A stretch of DNA of 64,000 nt from Salinarchaeum laminariae (GTDB taxonomy: Archaea; Halobacteriota; Halobacteria; Halobacteriales; Salinarchaeaceae). The first letter of the stretch is position 1. Every line of letters starts with the position of its first letter. Shown in pieces: positions 51,566 to 59,786 of this stretch. The stretch is from the NCBI RefSeq assembly GCF_023204835.1, contig NZ_CP096270.1, positions 1,860,001 through 1,924,000 of the forward strand, given 5' to 3'. The notes under the pieces are model-generated. The model did no database searches. It had not been told where the DNA came from and saw only the letters and a program-made list of their open reading frames with translations. The translations under genes were made by a program, and so were the position numbers.

Positions 51566-52675
51566 ATGTTCGACAAGTCTACGTGGATTCGGCTGCCCCG
51601 GAACGTCGTCGTCGGCCACGGGGTCGTCGACGACACCGTCGAGGCCGTCGCGAACCTCCACCTCCACGGTCGGCCGTTGATCGTCACGAGTCCGACGCCG
51701 CGGGAGCTGGCTGCCGAGCGGATCGCCGAGGACTTCGCAGCCGACGGCGAGGACCCAGTGATCGTCGAGGTCGACGCCGCGAACTTCGACGCGATCGAAC
51801 GCGTCATCGAGCGGACTCGCGAGGTCGATCCCGGGTTCCTGATCGGCGTCGGGGGAGGGAAACCCATCGACATCGCGAAGATGGCAGCCGAGGAAGTCGA
51901 CCGCGGCTTCGTCTCCGTGCCGACGGCCGCGAGCCACGACGGGATCGTCTCCGGGCGGGCGTCGGTCCCCGACCAGGGAACGCGCCACTCGATCGCGGCG
52001 GATCCGCCTCTCGCGGTGGTGGCTGACACCGAGATTCTCGCGGACGCGCCGTGGGAGCTGACCACCGCCGGCTGTGCGGACATCATCAGCAACTACACCG
52101 CCGTCCTCGACTGGCGACTCGCGCGCCGGCTCAAGAACGTGCCCTACTCGGAGTACGGCGCAGCCCTCTCGGAGATGACCGCGGAAATCCTCGTCGACAA
52201 CGCCGACTCCGTCCGCCCCGGGCTCGAGGAGTCCGCCTGGATCGTCGTGAAGGCGCTCGTCTCTTCCGGCGTCGCGATGTCGATCGCGGGCTCGTCTCGC
52301 CCTGCCAGTGGAGCGGAACATCTCTTCAGCCACCAGCTCGATCGGATCGCACCGGGTGCCGCACTCCACGGCCACCAGGCAGGCGTCGGTTCGATCGTGA
52401 CCGCCTATCTGCACGGCGGTTCGTCGAGCCACGCGAGCCGAACCTCGGGGCGACGCAGTCGCGCCGGCGGCGAGCGAGGCATGTGGCTCGACATTCGGAA
52501 CGCGCTCGATTCGATCGACGCACCAACGACGGCTGCGGACCTCGGCGTCTCTGAAGAGCAGGTGATCGAGGCGCTCACCACGGCCCACGAAATCCGGGAC
52601 CGGTACACCATCTTGGGTGACGGGCTCGAGGAAACGGCGGCGCGGGAGGCGGCGGAGTATACGGGCGTGATCTGA
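51566..52675 (+). CDS. egsA: NAD(P)-dependent glycerol-1-phosphate dehydrogenase
   Basis: 369 residues. It makes sn-glycerol-1-phosphate, the backbone of archaeal ether lipids. The nucleotide site is LIGVGGGKPIDIAKMAA, followed by SVPTAASHDGI, and the zinc-binding histidines are in GAEHLFSHQLD and GHQAGVGS. After TAYLHGG there is an insertion of about 20 residues rich in Ser, Arg and Gly (residues about 286-305) before MWLDIRNAL, where relatives go almost directly from HGG to DWxDIR. The C-terminal part resumes normal. Confident assignment, insertion unusual. Confidence 0.95.
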   Translation: MFDKSTWIRLPRNVVVGHGVVDDTVEAVANLHLHGRPLIVTSPTPRELAAERIAEDFAADGEDPVIVEVDAANFDAIERVIERTREVDPGFLIGVGGGKPIDIAKMAAEEVDRGFVSVPTAASHDGIVSGRASVPDQGTRHSIAADPPLAVVADTEILADAPWELTTAGCADIISNYTAVLDWRLARRLKNVPYSEYGAALSEMTAEILVDNADSVRPGLEESAWIVVKALVSSGVAMSIAGSSRPASGAEHLFSHQLDRIAPGAALHGHQAGVGSIVTAYLHGGSSSHASRTSGRRSRAGGERGMWLDIRNALDSIDAPTTAADLGVSEEQVIEALTTAHEIRDRYTILGDGLEETAAREAAEYTGVI

Positions 52676-52774
52676 GCGGCGCTGGGGCAAACTGTTCTCG
52701 TACTATCGATCGGCGAGTCGCGGAGTGTCGAAACGAGCGGGGATCGTATTCGGTGACCGTCTTCCCCACGACAG

Positions 52775-53644
52775 CTAGATCGTGACGACCGGGAGCATCG
52801 CGATCGAGCCGGCGGCGAGACCGATCACCAGCGCCTTGCGTCCCCGATCCGGCAGGTCGGCGCCCGTCTCCAGTGCCTCAGGAATGAACTCCGTCAGCAC
52901 AAGGAAGACCATCGCACCGGCCGCGAACCCGTAGCCGAAGGGCAGGAACGACTGCGCCCAGGAGACGAACGCGTACGCGATCACGGCGCCGATGGGCTGG
53001 GGGAGGCTGGAGAAGACCGCTGCGCCGACCATCCGCCAGTTCGAGAGACCCATCGCCCGCATCGGAATGGCGATCGCGGTCCCCTCCGGGATGTTGTGAA
53101 TCGAGATGGCGATCGTCATGAACACGGCCAGCAGCGGAATCGAGAAGCCCAGGATCCGGAGCCCGCCGTCGAGTCCCAGCTCAGCGAAGGAGACGCCGAC
53201 CGCGACGCCCTCCGGGAAGCTGTGGACCGTCAGGATGCCCAGGATGAGCACGAGCTTCTTGAGATCGCCCTCCGCGAAAGCTTTCGCCTCGGGCGCGACC
53301 GCTCCGTGGTGATCCTCCGCGTCGGCTTGGGCAGTCTGCTCGTCGTCGCTGGAGAGGTCGACACCGTCCAGTATCCGGTCGGAGACGACGACCAGGACGA
53401 CGCCCGCGAGCAGCCCGGCCACCAGTAGACTGGGGAACCCACTTTCCGCGTAGGCGAGCCCCTCGTCGACGAGCCCGAACACCGACACCGTCAGCATGAT
53501 CCCCGATGCGACGCCCCACAGTCCGACGTTCCATCTGTCGCTGAACTCGTCGACGAAGAAGAAGGGAAGCGCGCCGATACCCGTCGCGAGTGCCGTCAGC
53601 AGCCCAGCGACGAAGACGAGCGCGAGCTCTCCCAGGAGGCCCAT
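52775..53644 (-). CDS. ZIP-family metal transporter
   Basis: 289 residues with eight hydrophobic helices. Metal-binding helices are recognised by HSFPEGVAVGV and HNIPEGTAIAIP, the HSxPEG and HNxPEG motifs of ZIP proteins. An acidic and histidine-containing loop (about 100-125) lies between helices 3 and 4. It should import zinc, iron or manganese. A DtxR-like operator lies 52 bp upstream (53696-53711), suggesting control by a metal-dependent repressor. Confidence 0.93.
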   Translation of the reverse strand: MGLLGELALVFVAGLLTALATGIGALPFFFVDEFSDRWNVGLWGVASGIMLTVSVFGLVDEGLAYAESGFPSLLVAGLLAGVVLVVVSDRILDGVDLSSDDEQTAQADAEDHHGAVAPEAKAFAEGDLKKLVLILGILTVHSFPEGVAVGVSFAELGLDGGLRILGFSIPLLAVFMTIAISIHNIPEGTAIAIPMRAMGLSNWRMVGAAVFSSLPQPIGAVIAYAFVSWAQSFLPFGYGFAAGAMVFLVLTEFIPEALETGADLPDRGRKALVIGLAAGSIAMLPVVTI

Positions 53645-53695
53645 GCGGTCCCTTGGGGATCGGATGCAAAAGGAGTTCGCAATTGGCGAAAATAA

Positions 53696-53711
53696 TTTAG
53701 GTTATCCTAAA
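53696..53711. promoter_or_regulatory. DtxR/MntR-like operator before the ZIP gene
   Basis: The palindrome TTTAGG-TTAT-CCTAAA matches the pattern of DtxR-family boxes (inverted TTAGG). It overlaps the AT-rich region where the minus-strand promoter would be (CTAAATTATT), so a bound repressor would block TBP. Haloarchaea have DtxR-family iron and manganese regulators, but the gene is not in this window. Confidence 0.65.
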
Positions 53712-53768
53712 ATCTAGCGGGGGCCGTGGATCACTGTCGCTGCTCCCGTCGGCGTGTCGGTCCCGATC

Positions 53769-54083
53769 TCACGCGGCGTCGGACAGTTCGATCTCCTCCG
53801 GGGCGGGCATCCAGAACACGTCGATGGTGATGCCGAGGGAGAGCGGCAGGACGATGATCAGCTGCAAGACGACGTCGCGACCGCCGACGTTCCCACCGAG
53901 CCCGAGCAGTCCGCTCAACAGCGCCGCCGAAACGAGCAGCGCGAGTGGAATCAGGACGAGCACGTAGATCGCCGCTCCCCAGTCGGTATCGAGCTGTAAC
54001 CGGAAGAAGCGCGTCAACACGACGGCGACGACCGTGTGGATCGCGACGATGAGCGCGACGCCGAGTCCCGTCAGCAGCGACAT
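53769..54083 (-). CDS. Small hydrophobic membrane protein
   Basis: 104 residues with three hydrophobic helices (about 4-24, 38-62, 70-92) and an acidic end. It resembles conserved haloarchaeal proteins of unknown function. It is followed by the RAM-domain gene upstream on the same strand, 150 bp away, and precedes the ZIP gene by 124 bp. No motif allows a function. Confidence 0.68.
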   Translation of the reverse strand: MSLLTGLGVALIVAIHTVVAVVLTRFFRLQLDTDWGAAIYVLVLIPLALLVSAALLSGLLGLGGNVGGRDVVLQLIIVLPLSLGITIDVFWMPAPEEIELSDAA

Positions 54084-54205
54084 ACTCGCAGTACGAGAGC
54101 TCGGTACTTCGGGGTGTCGAAACCTCGGCCCTCTTCTCCGATCTCACACGTCGGACGATCCTACTGCAAAGCTGAGGTCCTCTACATGGGGCGTCCCACT
54201 CGTTG

Positions 54206-54242
54206 GCTGCGATCTTACTGCATAGCTGCGATCTTACTGCAT
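54206..54242. repeat. Tandem 19-bp duplication including a gene's last codons
   Basis: GCTGCGATCTTACTGCATA occurs at 54206-54224 and again (18 of 19 bp before divergence) at 54225-54242. The second copy spans the last two codons (Met-Gln) and stop codon of the minus-strand RAM gene, so the first copy is a duplicate of the gene's 3' end. A more diverged copy lies at about 54156-54173. Confidence 0.75.
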
Positions 54243-54464
54243 GGAGATGTACGTGCGCGTATCGCCGATGCCGTCCAGGGATCGGATCTGGTTCGCGACC
54301 GTATCGAGAACGTCGTACACTTCGGTCACGTCGAGCTCCGCGATGATGTCGTACTCGCCGGCGACGATGTGAGCCTCGGTGACTGCGCCGCCGGAGCGGA
54401 GCGTGTCGACCAGCCCTTCCGAGGAGCCCGCTGCCGTCTTGACCATGACGAACGCGTGAACCAT
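54234..54464 (-). CDS. Stand-alone RAM (Lrp/AsnC ligand-binding) domain protein
   Basis: 76 residues from the ATG at 54464; TATA box on the minus strand at about 54484-54494. It consists only of the RAM domain (VHAFVMVKTAAGSSEGLVDTLRSGG ... AHIVAGEYDIIAELDV), without the helix-turn-helix of Lrp regulators. Such proteins bind amino acids or nucleotides and act as small sensors. It stands divergent from trkA, and its paralogue follows trkA on the other side, so they may regulate potassium uptake together. Confidence 0.88.
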   Translation of the reverse strand: MVHAFVMVKTAAGSSEGLVDTLRSGGAVTEAHIVAGEYDIIAELDVTEVYDVLDTVANQIRSLDGIGDTRTYISMQ

Positions 54465-54583
54465 CGGTCTGTGTGGTACGTTCGCATATAACAAAATACT
54501 TCCCCCGTCGTGTGCCGGTGATTCCACTTCCGAGGGTCGCCAGTTTGCAAACCTTCTTCAAGTGGCGGGGTGTAGCTCCCGAC

Positions 54584-55270
54584 ATGCGGTTCGTTATCAT
54601 TGGCGCCGGTCGTGTGGGACTCCGCACGGCACGCGTTCTGAGTGAAGAGGGACACGACGTGGTGATCGTCGAGCGCGACGCTGCAAAGTCAGAGCGGGCG
54701 CGCGGCCAGGGCTACGAAGTCGTCGAGGGCGACGGCTCCCGGGAGGAGATCCTCGAGGAGGCCGGCATCGACGGCGCCGACGCGCTCGGTGCGCTCACCG
54801 GCGATCTCAACGTTAACTTCGCAGCCTGTATGATCGGGAAGCATCGTGGCGCGCGCACGGTCCTGCGCATCGACGAGGACTACCGCGAAGAGATCTACCG
54901 GAAGTACGCTGCGGAGGTCGACGAGATCGTCTACCCCGAGCGCCTCGGTGCGATCGGTGCGAAGAACGCACTGCTCGGCGGCGACATTCGCGCGATCGCG
55001 GATATCGCACAGCACCTGCAGGTCGTCGAACTCACGATCAGCGAGACGGCACCGATCCGTGGCTACTCCATCAGCGAGCTCCAGTTGCCGGCCGACGCCA
55101 CCGTTCTCGCGTTCGGCAAGTCCGACGGGGCACTCGAGATCCCCTCACCGGACGAATCGCTCGAGAACGGCGACCGGCTGGTCGTGCTCGCCGACTTCGG
55201 CGTCCTCGACGACGTGCGACAGCTCGTCGTCGGTGAGGCTGGCCGCGCTGCAGCAGGAGGTGTCAACTGA
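54584..55270 (+). CDS. trkA: Potassium uptake regulatory protein TrkA (RCK domain)
   Basis: 228 residues. The RCK_N Rossmann domain (FVIIGAGRVGLRTARVL, IVERD, LTGDLNVNFAACMIGK) is followed by an RCK_C domain (about 145-215; IRGYSISELQLPADATVLAF). It controls a TrkH-type potassium transporter in response to NAD(H), ATP or c-di-AMP; TrkH is not in this window. The start at 54584 follows TTCTTCAAG at about 54553. It overlaps the RAM gene downstream by one base, so the two are made together. Confidence 0.92.
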   Translation: MRFVIIGAGRVGLRTARVLSEEGHDVVIVERDAAKSERARGQGYEVVEGDGSREEILEEAGIDGADALGALTGDLNVNFAACMIGKHRGARTVLRIDEDYREEIYRKYAAEVDEIVYPERLGAIGAKNALLGGDIRAIADIAQHLQVVELTISETAPIRGYSISELQLPADATVLAFGKSDGALEIPSPDESLENGDRLVVLADFGVLDDVRQLVVGEAGRAAAGGVN

Positions 55271-55500
55271 TGGTGACTGCCTACGTTATGGTCAAGGCAA
55301 ACACCGGCGCAGCCGACCGCCTTCGTGAGGAAATCTCCGGGATCGAAGGCGTCGTCGACACCCACATCGTCGCTGGCGACGTCGACCTGATCGCCAAGGT
55401 CGAGGTCGATACGCCGGGCAAGGTGAAGGACGTCTCCGCGACCTCGATTCAGGCCATCGACGGCGTCGAGGACACGCGGACGTACATCGCAATGGATTGA
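55270..55500 (+). CDS. Stand-alone RAM (Lrp/AsnC ligand-binding) domain protein, coupled to trkA
   Basis: 76 residues, the same length as the divergent RAM gene at 54234 and clearly related (VTAYVMVKANTGAADRL against VHAFVMVKTAAGSSEGL; both end in DTRTYI-x-M). The ATG shares one base with the trkA stop. It lacks a DNA-binding domain, so it is probably a ligand sensor acting with TrkA. Confidence 0.9.
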   Translation: MVTAYVMVKANTGAADRLREEISGIEGVVDTHIVAGDVDLIAKVEVDTPGKVKDVSATSIQAIDGVEDTRTYIAMD

Positions 55501-55508
55501 CTCCCACC

Positions 55509-55572
55509 TTTTTTCGCGGAGGGTTTCCTCGGTCGATCGGAGATCGACCTGCGGGAACCCTCCGCCAAAAAA
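55509..55572. terminator. Bidirectional stem-loop terminator
   Basis: The left arm starts with T6 then CGCGGAGGGTT, and the right arm ends AACCCTCCGCC then A6 (one mismatch in 17 pairs). A second stem GGTCGAT/ATCGACC lies inside (55531-55537 and 55543-55549). It has T-runs on both strands immediately after the RAM gene, and so can stop transcription from both sides; archaeal polymerase stops at U-rich sites. Confidence 0.7.
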
Positions 55573-55660
55573 TCTGGACCAAAAAAGGCCGTCCCTCACT
55601 CGCTGCGCTCGTTCGGGACGGTGTCCTCGTGAGCGAGCACCGCGAGCGAAAGAGGTGGTT

Positions 55661-55735
55661 CGAGGCGGCAGAGCCGCCTCGTCATGCCGAAAATCTCCGA
55701 TTTTCGAGCAGCTCGAAGGACGCACGCGTCCTTCG
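55661..55735. repeat. Tandem hairpin array B
   Basis: Three hairpins joined by linkers of 6 and 7 nt: 55661-55681 CGAGGCGG-CAGAG-CCGCCTCG, 55688-55706 CGAAAATC-TCC-GATTTTCG, 55714-55735 CGAAGGACGC-AC-GCGTCCTTCG. The layout is the same as in array A at 46191-46293, with different stem sequences. Confidence 0.8.
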
Positions 55736-55818
55736 GTGAACCGCTCGCTCCTTTCAGTCGCTCGCGGATGCTGGGCTTTGATCGCTGAATACCGCCACTC
55801 GACGGTGCAATCCGCCAA

Positions 55819-56352
55819 CTACAGCGGCGTGCCGCCTCGCTCAGCACCGCCGTCCTCGCTGCCCGCTTGCTGGGTCGCCCGACCGAGCAGGCCAGCGACG
55901 GGATCTTCGTACTCGTAGCCAGGGATCACGCCCTGGACGTACGTGCCTTCGACGAAGTCGACGATTGCCTTCGCGTCATCGACGCCGGTGTCGGCGTTCC
56001 AGGCGAGGAAGGCGAACTGGGCCGTGACGCGACCGTCAGAACGCACGATTTCGGGCTCGGTGTCGGAATCGACCTCTGCGACCTCGTAGGCGTCCTCGAG
56101 CCGAAGTGCGAGGGTCTCGAACCAGCCGTCCTCCACGACGTCCGCGACGCCGTCGCCCGCGACGGTAGCGTCGAGGCTCGGCATCCCGACTTCGACCTCG
56201 AACCGGGCGTCGCGACCTTCCTGTTCGATTGGCTCGGCGCTGACGGTGGCATCGAACGCCGTCGTCGTCACGGTATACCCGTTCTCCGAGCGTTCGAGTG
56301 CGCCGTGCTTCTCGAACGCACGTCGTGCGGGCTCGTTCGGCTCGTCGCTCAT
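55819..56352 (-). CDS. Uncharacterised acidic haloarchaeal protein (DUF5813-like)
   Basis: 177 residues from the ATG at 56352; a GTG 8 codons earlier is also in frame. An N-terminal helical segment RRAFEKHGAL leads into a beta-rich soluble domain with GYTVTTTAFDATVSA and the last third GVIPGYEYEDPVAGLLGRA. No catalytic motif is seen. From memory it belongs to the DUF5813 group. Next to another uncharacterised protein on the same strand. Confidence 0.78.
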   Translation of the reverse strand: MSDEPNEPARRAFEKHGALERSENGYTVTTTAFDATVSAEPIEQEGRDARFEVEVGMPSLDATVAGDGVADVVEDGWFETLALRLEDAYEVAEVDSDTEPEIVRSDGRVTAQFAFLAWNADTGVDDAKAIVDFVEGTYVQGVIPGYEYEDPVAGLLGRATQQAGSEDGGAERGGTPL

Positions 56353-56454
56353 GGTCTCACAAGTGGCGTCGCTCACTGTTGGGGGTTGCGGTCCGCAGGA
56401 GGGGGCCGGCGTGGTTTGGCTCTTCGCGGAGGTGGTCCGTCTCTCTGCGGAGGA

Positions 56455-56838
56455 TCAGTCCAGTTCTTCGCGGAAGACCTCGCGAATCGCGTCCGCGACC
56501 GTTTCGAAGTCGTGGAGGGGTCGAGGATCGGTCGTGACGAAGACGCCGTCGCGGTCGCCGGTCACGCGGATGAGATAGCCGTTTTCGAACGCGCGGATCG
56601 TGAACTCGTACGTGCCGAGTTCGGTCCCCTCGTACGCTGCCTGGGTCAGCCGGAATCCGCGCCACTCGTGCCCGATGAACCCCGTGAGGTCGGCGTCCTT
56701 CTCGAGGTCGCTCCGGAGGTAGAGCTGCTCGAAGTCGTCCTTGGTGAAGTAGGTCACCGATCGGCAGCTCTCGCCGAGGGCCGTCCGACTGACGCTTCGG
56801 ATCCGTTCGGCGGTTTCGTCGGCCAGGAGTGCTCCCAT
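56455..56838 (-). CDS. Uncharacterised protein, 127 residues
   Basis: From the ATG at 56838, 27 bp after a minus-strand TATA-like CACTTATCAC (about 56862-56870), which decides the start. A small alpha/beta protein: SVTYFTKDDFEQLYLRSD, GHEWRGFRLTQ and TYEFTIRAFENGYLIRVTGD. A sensor-like domain is possible (many haloarchaeal families near two-component genes look like this). Function unknown. Confidence 0.78.
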   Translation of the reverse strand: MGALLADETAERIRSVSRTALGESCRSVTYFTKDDFEQLYLRSDLEKDADLTGFIGHEWRGFRLTQAAYEGTELGTYEFTIRAFENGYLIRVTGDRDGVFVTTDPRPLHDFETVADAIREVFREELD

Positions 56839-56936
56839 GCGTCGGCCAACGCCATCCACTGTGATAAGTGGGGTGCCGGCGGCAGTCCCTCCCCGCCTCC
56901 CGCGTACAGTCGCACGGCGTGCAACGCCCCACTGAC

Positions 56937-56943
56937 GTTTATG
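56937..56943 (+). promoter_or_regulatory. TATA box before the zinc-ribbon DUF4013 gene
   Basis: GTTTATG is centred 28 bp before the ATG at 56968 and selects that ATG from a much longer open frame. Confidence 0.55.
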
Positions 56944-56967
56944 TGCGATCCGGGAATAATCCCGCTC

Positions 56968-57786
56968 ATGGCTACGTGCCCGGAATGTGGGTCAGACGTC
57001 GATCCCGACGACCGGTTCTGCACCGCTTGTGGCACCGCGCTCGACGACGTCGAGTTCGACGAGGGGGCCGGCGAATCGCAAGGGCCTTCGCGCGTGAACG
57101 TTCCGGCGAACCCCTTCACGCTCGACGTCTTCGAGTTCAGCTTCAAATATCCGCTCGCGAACGGGTTTAAGTCGCTGGTCCTCGGCGCTCTCCTGTTCGT
57201 CCTCTCGATCCTCGTTGTCCCGATGTTCATGCTCACCGGCTATCAGTACCGCGTCGGCCGAGCGGCGGCCATCGAAGAGATGGCGCCGCCCGAGATCGGT
57301 GACTGGTGGGGGCTGCTCGTCGACGGCCTTCGGCTGTTCGTCGCCATCGCCGTGTTACTCGTACCCGCGATGGCTGCGTTCCTCGGGCTCCTAGTCGCCG
57401 ATCAGACCGCGCTCGCGATGCTCGTCTACTTCCCATCGCTGCTGTTCGTCGCAGCGATTCCGCCCGTGTTCTACGGCACTGGGAGCGTCCGTGGCGTCTT
57501 CGGCAACCTCCGCTTCGTTCGGTTCGTCGCCACGGCCAAGTTCTGGATCGGTCTCGCCTACCAGCTCGGGATCAGCTTCGTGCTCCAGATGGCCTTCTTC
57601 CTCGTGTCACTCCTGTTGATCATCACGATCATCGGGATCATCCCGTGGCTGTTCCTGATCCCCGTCTTCCTGGTGTACAGCACGTTCGTCCAGGCAGCCC
57701 TCTGGGGTCGGATCTACCACGATGCTGCCGAGGACGGCGTTGTGGACGAGATCCAGAACCCAGGCCAGATCGAGAGCCGGTGGTAG
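56968..57786 (+). CDS. Zinc-ribbon membrane protein (DUF4013-like)
   Basis: 272 residues. An N-terminal zinc ribbon CPECGSDVDPDDRFCTACG is followed by a short linker and six or so membrane helices (from about residue 65 to 250), with the motif VPANPFTLDVFEFSFKYP before the first. DUF4013 proteins are widespread in haloarchaea and unknown in function. The transcript should be leaderless. It lies before tfb. Confidence 0.85.
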   Translation: MATCPECGSDVDPDDRFCTACGTALDDVEFDEGAGESQGPSRVNVPANPFTLDVFEFSFKYPLANGFKSLVLGALLFVLSILVVPMFMLTGYQYRVGRAAAIEEMAPPEIGDWWGLLVDGLRLFVAIAVLLVPAMAAFLGLLVADQTALAMLVYFPSLLFVAAIPPVFYGTGSVRGVFGNLRFVRFVATAKFWIGLAYQLGISFVLQMAFFLVSLLLIITIIGIIPWLFLIPVFLVYSTFVQAALWGRIYHDAAEDGVVDEIQNPGQIESRW

Positions 57787-57980
57787 GTGCGATCGTCGGC
57801 GGTTTCTGGATTACTCGATCGATCGTTCACGATTTGCCGTCGGGAATGCAGCGCCCGTTTTCAGGCGTTTCGCGCCGTCTCGCGTAGCAATACCGGCACG
57901 CTTATACGGCATTCTCGGAAAAGCTGTAGGCGACGACAGCCGGGCGCGTCGCGATTCCTGTCCCGGTACCATCCATCGCA

Positions 57981-58946
57981 ATGAGAGAACGCACACGAGC
58001 CAGCGAGCGAGCCGACGAGGAGACGGTCGAGGAGGAGACTTCGGAGGACCTCTCCTGTCCAGAGTGCGGGGGTTTGCTCGTAAACGACGAGGAGCACGGA
58101 GAGACGGTCTGTGACGACTGCGGTCTGGTCGTCGAGACCGACGAGATCGATCGCGGCCCCGAGTGGCGCGCGTTCGACTCCAAAGAGAAAAACGAGAAGT
58201 CCCGCGTCGGTGCCCCGACGACCAACACGATGCACGACAAGGGGCTCTCGACGAACATCGACTGGCGCGACAAGGACGCCTACGGTAACTCACTCGGCGC
58301 CCGCCAGCGCGAGAAGATGCAGCGCCTCCGCAAGTGGAACGAGCGGTTCCGGACCCGCGACTCGAAGGAGCGCAATCTCAAGCAGGCGCTCGGTGAGATC
58401 GACCGGATGGCTTCCGCGCTCGGCCTCCCGGACAACGTCCGTGAAACAGCCAGCGTCATCTACCGACGTGCGCTCGAGGAAGACCTCCTTCCCGGGCGAT
58501 CCATCGAGGGCGTCTCGACGGCCTGCGTCTACGCCGCGGCTCGACAGGCTGGCGTCCCGCGCAGCCTCGACGAGATTTCCGACGTCTCCCGCGTGGAGAA
58601 AAACGAGGTCGCACGTACGTACCGATACGTCGTTCGCGAGCTCGGCCTCGAGGTCCGTCCGGCGGACCCCGAGAGCTACGTGCCCCGCTTTGCCTCCGGA
58701 CTCGAACTCTCCGACGAGGCAGAGCACCGGGCTCGTTCGCTGCTCCAGAACGCCAAGGAGAAGGGCGTCCACAGCGGCAAGTCGCCGGTCGGCCTCGCGG
58801 CCGCGGCAGTGTACGCCGCTGCGCTCCTGACCAACGAGAAGACCACGCAGGCGGCGGTCAGCGAGGTTGCGGACATCTCCGAGGTCACGATTCGGAACCG
58901 CTATCACGAACTCCTCGAAGCCGAGGAGAGTCTCGGCGTCGCCTGA
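57981..58946 (+). CDS. tfb: Transcription initiation factor TFB
   Basis: 321 residues. The N-terminal zinc ribbon is CPECGGLLVNDEEHGETVCDDCG. The B-finger contains RGPEWRAFDSKEK. Two cyclin-like repeats follow (about 130-210 and 225-310), with ESVSTACVYAAARQ-type and VGLAAAAVYAAALL helices (near SIEGVSTACVYAA). It bridges TBP and RNA polymerase. Haloarchaea have several TFB paralogues; this one has the full set of domains. A TATA-like GCTTATAC at about 57900 gives a leader of about 50 nt. Confidence 0.96.
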   Translation: MRERTRASERADEETVEEETSEDLSCPECGGLLVNDEEHGETVCDDCGLVVETDEIDRGPEWRAFDSKEKNEKSRVGAPTTNTMHDKGLSTNIDWRDKDAYGNSLGARQREKMQRLRKWNERFRTRDSKERNLKQALGEIDRMASALGLPDNVRETASVIYRRALEEDLLPGRSIEGVSTACVYAAARQAGVPRSLDEISDVSRVEKNEVARTYRYVVRELGLEVRPADPESYVPRFASGLELSDEAEHRARSLLQNAKEKGVHSGKSPVGLAAAAVYAAALLTNEKTTQAAVSEVADISEVTIRNRYHELLEAEESLGVA

Positions 58947-59063
58947 TCGTTCGGCCGGTTGCGCTCCGTTTTCGGCCTGTACTTTCCTCCATTTTCCGCC
59001 TCTAGCCGGCGTTCTCCTGACGGTTGCGGGTGGAAAGGTTGACTGTGCTCGACGGAGTGGCTG

Positions 59064-59762
59064 ATGTCAATGGACTTCGACTCGTTCGTCCTCGCGGCTG
59101 CAACGGCCGACCTCGCCGACGCCACGCATCCGATGGCTCGCGAACACGCCGACGCCGCCGAGTTTCGGATGGACCTCGCCGATGGCGACGCGCTCGCAGC
59201 GTTCGAGGCGTACGACGCCGATCTCCCGATCATCGCGACGAACCGCGTCGAGTGGGAGGGTGGTGAGGCAGCGGACGACGCCGACCGACTCGACGCGCTC
59301 GCGACAGCCGCAGAGTACGATGCCGTCGAAGCGATCGACGTGGAACTCGAGGCGATGCGACGCGGCGACGCTGCAGGCATCGCCGATCGGATCCCGGAGG
59401 ACGTGTCGATCGTCGCGTCCGTCCACGACTTCGACCGGACGCCGTCGATCGAGGACCTTCGTTCGCTGGCGAGCGCAGCGACGGAGCACGGCGACGTCGG
59501 GAAGGTCGTCACGACAGCCGAGTCCGTCGACGACGTGCCCCGGCTGCTCTCCGTGACCCGGGAGTTCACGGCGCAGGGCAGCCCCGTCGCGACGATGGCG
59601 ATGGGCGAACCCGGCCGTCACTCACGCGCCGTCGCGCCGATCTACGGCTCCCGAATCGGGTACGCTCCCGTCGATCCTGCTGACGCTACCGCGCCTGGGC
59701 AGTTCGACGTGGCGTCGCTCGCCGAGCTCGTCACCGAACTCGCTCCGAACCCGGAAGCATAA
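59064..59762 (+). CDS. aroD: 3-dehydroquinate dehydratase, type I
   Basis: 232 residues. Third step of the shikimate pathway. The Schiff-base lysine lies in GDVGKVVTTA and the catalytic histidine in VASVHDFDRT. The N-terminus MDFDSFVLAAATADL replaces the usual basic strand. The substrate loop GRHSRAVAPIYGSRIGYA near the C-terminus is typical. Two in-frame ATGs two codons apart are possible. No other aro gene is near. Confidence 0.92.
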   Translation: MSMDFDSFVLAAATADLADATHPMAREHADAAEFRMDLADGDALAAFEAYDADLPIIATNRVEWEGGEAADDADRLDALATAAEYDAVEAIDVELEAMRRGDAAGIADRIPEDVSIVASVHDFDRTPSIEDLRSLASAATEHGDVGKVVTTAESVDDVPRLLSVTREFTAQGSPVATMAMGEPGRHSRAVAPIYGSRIGYAPVDPADATAPGQFDVASLAELVTELAPNPEA

Positions 59763-59786
59763 ACCATCGCGTCAGCAAGCGCCCCT

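Larger units (their letters stand above)
55501..55818. other. Intergenic region with terminator and hairpin array B, no gene
   Basis: Between convergent genes. It carries a long T-flanked stem-loop (55509-55572) and three short hairpins in a row (55661-55735). Between them is C/G-rich simple sequence of the CGCTC type. I see no coding frame. Confidence 0.6.
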
